Below the pieces are notes generated by a model. The model made no database searches. It was not told the DNA's origin and was given only the letters and a program-made list of their open reading frames with translations. 57,440 nt of DNA from Planctomycetaceae bacterium. Lineage in GTDB: Bacteria; Planctomycetota; Planctomycetia; Planctomycetales; Planctomycetaceae. Shown in pieces: positions 33,626 to 43,000 of the stretch; the first letter of the stretch is position 1; each line of letters starts with the position of its first letter. The position numbers and the translations under genes are program-made. Location of the stretch: positions 1-57,440 of the forward strand of contig JABURQ010000195.1 in the NCBI GenBank assembly GCA_014762625.1, given 5' to 3'.

Positions 33626-36600
33626 ATGCCTGCATCAAGGTTTACCCTCCTCACATTGGCTTTTTCCTGGGTCTTGTTGATCCTCCCCGGCGCACATAGC
33701 AATGTGTCGGCTCAGGAGGAAGCTCCTCCAAGTTCCAATTCTGAGGAGCAAAAATCGCGCGAGGCCCCCTCAATTTTCATCCCCTACGAAAAACTTGAGG
33801 AAGTTTTTGGCAAAAAAGGGGCGTCCGCGATCCTCCCCTACGCCGACCTGCAAAAGCTGATGAAATTACTGGAAGATCACCGTCCTCAGCTCCCACAGGC
33901 CGTACTTACAAAATCGTCTTACCAAGTATCCGTGGAGCAGGAGGTCGCCCGTATCCAGACCGAACTCTCGTTGAGATCCACCGGCGCGGGCTGGACTTCA
34001 CTTCGACTTCCTTTCAAAGGAGCTTCCGTCGGTCAAGCCACACTGGATAACGAAGAGGCCTTTTTTCGCGGAGCCGGTGATGGAGCCTATCTCGTACAAC
34101 TTCCCGCCAAGGGAGATTATCAATTAACGCTGGAATTACTCGTTCCCGTTCAAGCCTCTCCCGACCAGAAAGTCATCTCCTTCCAGACTCCTCTCGCAGG
34201 CATCACAACCGCCGAAGTCACCGTTCCTTCTGCCGACCAAACCATCAGCGTAAAACCTGAATCGATTGTCACTCCCATGGCATCTGATGGAGAACTGACC
34301 AAAGCCCGTGTGAATCTCGGTGCGACCGACCACATTGAAATTTCCTGGACACCCAAGGCCAGTACAAAACCTAAAATGGAACTGCTCACCAGCGTCCAGA
34401 ATCAAACGCTGGTGACGCTGGCTGATGGCCTGGTTCACACAGAGGCTCTGCTGGACATTGATGTCTTGCGCGGAGAGCTATCGGAACTCCAGGTTCTCGT
34501 CCCCAAGTCGCATCGGATTCTCGGAGTCTCTTCTCCGACGGTCAACGTGCAGCGACAAACGGTCGAAGAAACCGAGGAGGCCAAAATCATCACCATCACC
34601 CTGCTCCAAGCGATCTCCAAAAGTTTTCGTTTGGAAGTACATTCGGAGCAAGCGATGCCGGAGGGGAACTTCCCGTTGGCGGGGACGAACGAAGATGGAG
34701 AAGTCTTTGGCATTCACGTTCGCGGAGCGATCCGTGAAAGCGGCACGCTCTCGATTGCCCATGCTCAGGGAACTCGCCTGATCGTCGAACAACAAGAAGG
34801 CCTGATTCGAGTCGATGGGCCATCCGTTCCCGAAGCGGTTCGAAATCGAGCTCAGGTTCATTTCAAGTTTTATAGCCCGGTGTTCACGCTGATCGGAGGA
34901 ATCCAACCGGTCCAACCCCGTATCCAAGTGCAACATCAGACACAACACGTGTTTGAGAAGAACGCGCTGGTGTTGAATTCTCAACTTTTCTACCAGATCG
35001 AACGAGCCGGCGTCTTTGACTTACAAATCAAACTTCCCTCAGAACTGACGATTGAATCAGTGACGGCGGAAAACCTGAGAGAATACACGATTGATGATGC
35101 CACAGGGACGATGACGGTCTCCTTTCATGAAAAGCGACTGGGAGCTGTTCAAATTCGTTTGAAAGGGCGCATTGATTTGGAAGAGGCCGACGAAAACGAA
35201 CTGCAGTTACCGGTTCCCGAACCCTTGGAAGTCTTTCAGGAAACAGGAACGATTTCTGTTTACGCTCCCCCTTCGCTCGAAATCGATACGGTCGAAGAAG
35301 AGACCAACGGCGTCATCCCGGTCGATGCCGGGAATCCGCAGAACGGCCGAAACCGTTTGATCGCGAGCTGGTCGTATCAATCTCGTCCGATGGCTGTGAC
35401 GGTACGGACCGTGCGTAAACCGACGCGTCTCTCAGCTCGCGTGGAGACCTATCTGGAAGTCAATGAAGATCAAGCCGCGGGCCAAACCAGAGTCCTGTAT
35501 GAAGTGGAACACGCTCCGGTGCGAGTTTTTCAGATTGATATTCCCGAATCCCTGAAAGACCTTGTGACTATTGAGGTTCCCGCGAAAGGCGGACAGTCCA
35601 TTCAAAGTCAGACGCCCGCCGAAGAAGCGGTGGATGGCTGGGTCACGTGGACCATCGAATTGACCCAGGACGCACTCGGCCAGCAAACCTTCAACGTTAA
35701 TTACGACATCCCGCTGGAACGCGAAGGAGACGAACAACTTTCTGATGTCGAGATTCTCCTTCCGAAAGCGATGCCGGCGTTAACCGATGTTGAGGATGGT
35801 GCCGAAATTTCTCTGGTCCGAACCGTGGGAGAGATCGGGATCGCACGGGACCGCGCGCTGGCGATTTCTTCTGAACTCCAATCCGATCGCAGCGAAACTC
35901 TTGATCCTCGGGAACTTTCGATGGAGGCTCGTGCGAGCGATCAGGCTTATCGTTACTTCACTCAACCTGTGACACTTTCCATCCGTTCCCGAAAATATGA
36001 AATCGAGTCCGTGGTGGAAACGGTGATTTCACGAGCTCTCGTTGAAATCGCCATCGGTTACGACCCTCAGGCCACTTATCGATGCCGCTATTTAATTAAT
36101 ACCAGCGAACGCCAGAGACTGCTCGTTCAACTTCCCGTCAATGCGGATCCGCTGAGTGTTCTGGTCGATGGTCAACGAGTTGATCTGGAACAGGCTGAAG
36201 AAGATGAAAGCACTGATGAGTATGATGCTTACTACGTGAACATCTCCAGGGCCGATGTCTCGCAGCAAGAACTCACGCTGACGATTCAATTTCTGTGGCC
36301 GATTAACCCTCCCCAATTCAAAGGGCCGTTGGGAACACTTCAACTCGGTTTCCCTCAGATTGGAAGCCAGGGGGGAGCTGCAGCCGTTCAACAATGTCGA
36401 TTGGCAATTTGGGTCCCGGACAAATTTCACCTTGTCGGTACGCCTTCCCGATTTAATGATGACCAGACCACTCAAATTTCGGCAGCATTATTCGGTTTTC
36501 CGACTTCTCAAGCAGTCTCCCCGGAAGATTTAAACCAATGGATCAACGAGGTTCCCACGGGGGCGATCGAATTTCCCACAGAGGGAATCGGCTACTCGTT

Positions 36601-37021
36601 CCAGTCGATGGGAAACATCGAATCGACGCGAGTCGCCTGGTGGGAAATGCACTACATGGTCTGGGTGCTCTCCGGGGCGCTATTGGCCATCGGTTGGTTA
36701 CTGAAGAACACCAGTTGGGAGAATCGATTAGGCGTGGTTCTGCTCCTGGTATTCCTCGCATCCATCTATGCGGTCAAAGATGACGACACGATCGCGCATA
36801 TTCTCGCGGCTGCAAGATTTGGGATTTTCGCGGTGGCCGTGTTGTGGGGGATTCAAACCTGCTGCGGAACGGATTGGTTGACGAAACTCAGACGATCCCC
36901 GTCGAGTGCTAGTGAAGAGGAAGCAAACCTTTCTGATTCCGAAAATCTCTCCCCTGAAAAAGAGGCAGCGGAAGAGCCTTCCGACGAGCCACCCGATCCA
37001 GAACAGGAGAAGGACTCATGA
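33626..37021 (+). CDS. Giant exported protein with C-terminal membrane spans
   Basis: A 1131-residue protein of unknown function with a signal peptide (FTLLTLAFSWVLLILPGAHS). A short IFIPYEKLEEVFGKKGASA motif follows near residue 52. Then come about 950 residues with a strongly alternating beta pattern, arranged as repeated sandwich-like units (for example SEQEVARIQTELSLRSTG, FDLQIKLPSELTIESV and VQIRLKGRIDLEEADENEL). Near the end, three membrane helices lie at about 1010-1095 (MVWVLSGALLAIGWLL, GVVLLLVFLASIYAV, GIFAVAVLWGIQTC), followed by a charged cytoplasmic tail. Most of the chain is therefore outside. It is the first gene of a coupled pair: the last four bases (ATGA) start the next gene, whose halves are visibly related to it. 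Confidence 0.8.
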   Translation: MPASRFTLLTLAFSWVLLILPGAHSNVSAQEEAPPSSNSEEQKSREAPSIFIPYEKLEEVFGKKGASAILPYADLQKLMKLLEDHRPQLPQAVLTKSSYQVSVEQEVARIQTELSLRSTGAGWTSLRLPFKGASVGQATLDNEEAFFRGAGDGAYLVQLPAKGDYQLTLELLVPVQASPDQKVISFQTPLAGITTAEVTVPSADQTISVKPESIVTPMASDGELTKARVNLGATDHIEISWTPKASTKPKMELLTSVQNQTLVTLADGLVHTEALLDIDVLRGELSELQVLVPKSHRILGVSSPTVNVQRQTVEETEEAKIITITLLQAISKSFRLEVHSEQAMPEGNFPLAGTNEDGEVFGIHVRGAIRESGTLSIAHAQGTRLIVEQQEGLIRVDGPSVPEAVRNRAQVHFKFYSPVFTLIGGIQPVQPRIQVQHQTQHVFEKNALVLNSQLFYQIERAGVFDLQIKLPSELTIESVTAENLREYTIDDATGTMTVSFHEKRLGAVQIRLKGRIDLEEADENELQLPVPEPLEVFQETGTISVYAPPSLEIDTVEEETNGVIPVDAGNPQNGRNRLIASWSYQSRPMAVTVRTVRKPTRLSARVETYLEVNEDQAAGQTRVLYEVEHAPVRVFQIDIPESLKDLVTIEVPAKGGQSIQSQTPAEEAVDGWVTWTIELTQDALGQQTFNVNYDIPLEREGDEQLSDVEILLPKAMPALTDVEDGAEISLVRTVGEIGIARDRALAISSELQSDRSETLDPRELSMEARASDQAYRYFTQPVTLSIRSRKYEIESVVETVISRALVEIAIGYDPQATYRCRYLINTSERQRLLVQLPVNADPLSVLVDGQRVDLEQAEEDESTDEYDAYYVNISRADVSQQELTLTIQFLWPINPPQFKGPLGTLQLGFPQIGSQGGAAAVQQCRLAIWVPDKFHLVGTPSRFNDDQTTQISAALFGFPTSQAVSPEDLNQWINEVPTGAIEFPTEGIGYSFQSMGNIESTRVAWWEMHYMVWVLSGALLAIGWLLKNTSWENRLGVVLLLVFLASIYAVKDDDTIAHILAAARFGIFAVAVLWGIQTCCGTDWLTKLRRSPSSASEEEANLSDSENLSPEKEAAEEPSDEPPDPEQEKDS

Positions 37022-40000
37022 TGTCAGATCGGCCTGCTGAGGTTGTTCGACATCATCAGTCGAACAGGGATGTGTACTTCGCGACCTTCGGAAACAAGAA
37101 TATGCGACAGCGGAGAAGATCACCACACAAGCGTTTGATGCAGAACCTGGTTCTGGCGTGCGCAGTCGCGTCTTTCCTTGTCGGTGCCAGGCCATCGATC
37201 GCTCAACCTCTGCCGGAATCGGTCGAGCGAACTTATGTCCCTATCGATCAGTTCCAAGCCGTTCTACATCGGGACGGCGAGGGGATCCTGCTGGATAACG
37301 ATGAGTTCGAGGCCTTATGGAAACTGGCGAAAGAAAACCAGAAAACGGCTCCAGCTGACTCCGCGGACCTGGTGATCACGGGGGCAAACTACGAGGCGGA
37401 ACTTCAGGAACACTCGCTGATGATCACCGCCACGATCAGCCTGCGACAATTCCGCGATGGTTGGAACTCCGTTCCGCTTCACTTCAATAATATCGCGATC
37501 GAAGGCGCCAAAGTCGGAAACCAACCTGCGCGACTCGGTCGAACCTCTCAAGGAGAACTCCGGTTCTTCCACGATCGAGCCGGCAAATTTGAACTCACGC
37601 TCGAATTAGCAACGCGACTGGGAGCGATCGGCAGCGATCGCCTGGCGTCATTCAATCTATTGGCGGGACCGGCTGCCACAATGTCGGTCAAAATTCCCTC
37701 TGGAAAGCATCTCCTGCTGGGGGGACGATCGCTCAATCGCCGTAACCCCATCGAGGAAGCGACAACTTATACGTTTCCGGTCGGCAACGGAAACGATCTG
37801 ACTCTGAAGGTAACTGGAAAACAAAACGAAGCTACCACCGACTCACTGGTTTTCGCAAACTCCCTGATTGGCGTGGATGCGGTTCCAGGTGAAATTCGTT
37901 GGCGATCGCTCACTCGCTTACAAATCTACGGACAGTCACTCAATCAGGTCCAGTTCTCCGTCCCCTCAAGTCTGGAAATCGCCGACGTGATTTCCGGGGG
38001 ACTCGACGCTTGGGAAATGAACGAAGACCCGGACGACGATGATTTCACCCAACTCACTCTGAAATACCGGCAACCCCGAACGGGAGCTCAAAACATCGAA
38101 CTCAGAGGAGTACTCTCGATGCCGCCCGACGAAGAGTGGCCCGTCCCTCAACTCACCATTAAAAATATCGATTCGCACGTCGGACATCTGATTCTCACGC
38201 ATCCGGCGGCCGTCCGGCTGCAATTTGTGACGCAGGAAGGTTTACGACGAGCCAAGCTGTTTGGAGAAGCGCAACTCCCCAAATTCGTCTCGGAAATTCC
38301 GGATCGAGTGAGCCCCCAGGTATTTGAATTTTACCGACAGGATTACACACTCGAATTGTTGATGAGGACGAGAGATCGAGAGCTGATCGCCAACATTCAA
38401 AATCTGTTGGAACTGAATTACGAAACGATCCAATACCAGGCTGAAATCACGCTTGCTTGCCGATATGCACCTCTGTTTGAACTTCACATGGAGCTTCCGG
38501 CTGAGTGGTTGCCGACCTCCATTTCTGTCAATGGTCAACCGCGGGAGTGGGAAGATGATTCGGAAGCCGCCGGGACTCGCCAACTGAAAGTCAAACTTGC
38601 TCAGCCTGTCATGCCGGGGCAAGAACTCAAAGTCAGTCTCAGAGCTCATCTGGAACTGGATGCCTGGCCGCCACCGATCGATCCTGATGAAGAAGCGACC
38701 GAGATCGAACTTCCCCAATTGATCTTGCCGCAAGTTGATTTGTTCGATGGTCGCTACCTGCTCTCGGCGCATCCTGATTTTGAAGTTCGCCCCATTGAAA
38801 CCTTCAGCCTGAATCGCGTCTTGCTGGAAAACGGGGAGAAACGTCTGGCCTACGAATATCAGGACACCGAGTTTTCCGCCATTTTTGCAATCCGTCGTCG
38901 TCCGACACAATTGTCCGCACAAACGATTTCATTCGTCCGTAAAGATCCGCGTGCCCTTCGAACCTATCTCCATGCGGATGTAACGGTCGAGGGATCCGGG
39001 GTTCGTGAATTGTCGTTCCGACTTCCCGAGGCGGTCGGCAACCGCGTTCGTTTTGTGACGACCGGCGGGCCTCAACGAATTGTGGAACAGATTCCTTCCG
39101 CTCCCGAGGCGGGAAATATCACCTGGACTCTCACATTCGACCGTCGATTGTACGGAACGGTCTCTGTCGCGGTGCAAACCTCAGAAGAGGTGGCCGAAGA
39201 AGCGTCGGTCTTCGCGCCGAGACTGTTAGTCAATCAAGCGGAACGCCAATATGGCTTCATTGCCATCGAAGCCGGCCCCGAACAAAACATGACCGTCAAG
39301 CCGGCCAGTCTGTCGGCGACTCCTTTACGAGAGGTCGATCCCAGCGAAATACCGATGGAAAGTCTTTCCTACCGTCCCCAGGAACGAATTGTGGCGGCTT
39401 ACCAGTTTGTGACCCCCGATTATTCCGTCGAACTCACTGCGGAAAGGTTTGACCGCACGTCGGTTCCCCTGGCTATCGCGAAAGAGATGGACATCGCCTC
39501 CATCATCGGGGAATCCGGACTTTGGCAACACGAAGCGAACATCGAATTTTTGGCATCGGGTGTCCAGAATCTGCTGGTGAAACTTCCTGCAGATTCAAAA
39601 CTATGGTCGGCAACTCTCGATGGAACACCGATCGAAGTGCGTGGGACCTCGACACACGCCCTGATCCCTCTCGTCAATTCCTCTCAGAACGCCTCATCGC
39701 GGTCCCTGAAATTGGTCTACCGTTCGCAAAGTACACCTCTGGGGACATCGGGCAAACTGGAACAATCGCCCCCGCAACTCTTGATTGAAGTCGATGGGCA
39801 GGAACAGCCAATCGAGGTTCTCAATTCACAATGGCAAGTCTATTCGCCGCAGAGTCTCGATTTCGTCGCTTCGACCGGAATCTATCAATCCGAGACAAGC
39901 TTCTACGCGGACAGTCTGGTGGCCCGTTTCCTAGCATCAATCGAAAGCATCAGCCAGTCGCGTTTGCTGGGGGTGAGTCTGGTCACAGGATTGCTGATTG

Positions 40001-43000
40001 GGTTCCTCTGGCTGATCTTCAGGGTCAAGTCGAAAGGATTGGGAGCCACGATTTTGACCATCGCGCTGGTGATGGTCATCGCCGTCAGCTTTTTATCCAT
40101 CCTGATCTCTCCCGCCGTTCAATCCGCGCGTGAGGCCGCTGTCTATCACGATGAATCGGCACCGGCATCAGCTATAGACATGAGCGCTGGGACAGAATCG
40201 ACCGGAGACTTTACAGCCGGTTTCGACTCTGATTTCGCTGACTCCTCCATGACTCCCGAAGAAGAACCACAGATGACCCCAGAAATAGGGGCGGCAATGC
40301 TTTCCGAAATGGAACTCTCTGAGAACGGGGATGCGAAACAGGAAAGCCCACCCGTTTCCAAACCTCCTTCGGCAGCAACAACTCAAGTTCCCGCGAGACA
40401 ACAACTGGAGGGGAATCAAACCCTGGGTGAAGGAGTCGCCGCGGCTGAAGAAGGAGAAGAGGTTGCCCGCCTGATTGCCGGGAAAAAGGCCACAGGCGCC
40501 CGACTCTCGGTCGATGTCGAATTGCAAATACCCGACAACCATCGCAAAACTGTCTTCCAATATCACGGTTCTCAAGCGGAGTTTTCAACATCTCCGTTGG
40601 AATTACGATATCTGCAACGTCAAACAGCCAGCGGGAGAACTGTCCTGGTGGTGTCTCTCGCTTTGATTGTCTTGTATCTCTTCCGCAAACGGTCTCTGCG
40701 TCGACGACTTCTTCTGCACGGTTTGACGTTGACGATTCCGCTAGCGGTGATGCCGTTCTGGCCTGCTTATGGACTCTTTATTCTCGACGGAATTGTCGTC
40801 GCCAGCATCATCGCTTCCTTCGTCTGGGCGATCAGTTGCTGTTGGCGCTGTTGTTGCCTGCCAATCCTGGGGCGTCTGGCTCGCTGTTGTCAGCCTAAAA
40901 CAGTGACAACCTCCGCTCTGCTCGTGATCTCGATGTCCCTGTGCAGTCAGGTTTCAGCAGCACCGCCGAACACACAAGCCCCCGCCTCGCAACAGGTGGC
41001 GCAATCCGCAAAACAGACGATGGCTGCACTCGATTGGTCCGTGATCGTTCCTTACAAAAAGGGAGACGACCCTCTCGCGGCTGAGAAAGTGTTCCTGAAT
41101 CGACGACAATATCGAGAACTCTGGAACCGGGCTCATCCCGATGATCCGTTGGGAGAATCGGCTCCGGGTGAAAGTTCCGTCTCCATGGCGACATTCCTTG
41201 CCGAAGTGGAAGGAGAAGATGAGTCGGCCTCGATGAAGATCTCTGCTCAATTTGTGTTGCAGTCGTTCGAGGATCGCCCCCAAACAGCGACAATCCCTCT
41301 TCGCCGTGTGGCGCTGGAATCAGCCTCGCTGAACGGAGAGCCTGTTTCGCTCACTCCGTTGCCGACGAAAGACGGTCCAGGATACACAGTGACTCTCAAC
41401 CAACCGGGCCAACACCTGTTGGAGATCGTCTTTCGCCTGCCTTACCAAAAAATCGGGACGGGTGGACGCTTTACTCTCCCGCTCACCGATTCCACACTTG
41501 GACGTTTGACGGTTCGGCTTCCCGCAGCGAATTTGCTGGTGCAAGTCAACGGCACGACAACCATCTATCGTCGCGTGCAGGAGAATGATGGGGAATCGAT
41601 CGTTCTTCCGCTGGCATCGAAAGGGGAAATCTCGATCTCTTGGGCTCCTTCTCAGGAAGAAGCAGGTTTCGATCGTATCATTCACGTCAACACCACCTCC
41701 GCTCTGAGTGCAACTGATAGCGGATTAAAATTGACCCAAACCGCTTCGTACAGTGTCCCTCAGGGAAGCATCGAAGAGGCTTTGTTTCGACTCCCGGAAG
41801 GATGGGAATTGCAATCGATTCAGGGGCTGGATGTGGGAGGCTGGGAATTGAATGAGGAAGAGGGACAGCGTCTCCTCAGAATATTCCTGAGACGAAAAGT
41901 CGATTCCGAAACCAAAATTGTTTTCGAAATGTTTCGAGCGGTGGAGTTTGACGAAGAACCGTTAGAACTCGATTATCCGCATTTGACGCCGCTACAGGTC
42001 ACCGGTGAGAAAGGACTGCTCGGTTTATTCGCGGAAGAGCAACTTCGCATTCGTCCCGAGTCGTTCAATTTCCTGACGCAACTTGAAACGGAACAATTCC
42101 CCGCGACTTCCCAAAAGCCGATCCACAAGGACGACTTACATTACGCATTTCGGTTTGCCCGTAACGATTATCAGTTATCTGTCACCATTGTTCGCAAAGA
42201 TCCCGCCGCCACCGCGAAAACAAACCACGGATTAATCGTCCAATCGTCGCGTATTCAGGTCGCCACGAAACATGTGATCGATCTGGCGTCAACACCTCGA
42301 TCGCGCGTCGCGATTCTGCTTCCCGAAAACTATGTTCTGCTCGATGTCCAAGCCACGGAATTACAGGACTGGTATCAAACGTATTCCGTGGACGACGATC
42401 GGCTTTTGATCGTGGAGTTTCCACGAGTTCTCTCAGGAAAAATGGAAATCAGCCTCCAAGGCTATCTCCGCAAAGAACCGATGGATGAAATCGCAGAAAT
42501 CATCCTGCCGACGTTGCTTGAGATGAGTGAGGACCGCACTCACTTGGCAATCTGGCAGACGGGAAGCGATCGTCTCTCGGTCGATGAGGCGGACGGGTGG
42601 AACGCCGTCAATCCTCAGGATCTTCCGCAGGAATTATTGCAACTTCAAAACCGACTACCGGAATTCAGTTTTGAAGCCACACAAATTCAAGACCGCTATC
42701 TGGCTCTCTTGATTGAGAAAGTGAAGCCGCAACTGAAAGCCGATACGGTTGCCATTGTGAATGTCACCGACTCCGCAGTCATTTATCAGTTGGCGATCAA
42801 GTGGGAAATATCACAAGGCACGACTGACCGTTTCGTTTTCAGCACTCCCGAGTCGTTGGCGGGGAAACTCAACTTCAGCGACGCGCCGCATTTGCAAAGT
42901 TACACGTCCGAAGTAACCGATGACGGACGTATTCGCTGGAAACTGTTTCTCACTCAACCGCAAACGCAGGGCTACTTCGTGAGCCCGATTGCGACATTGC

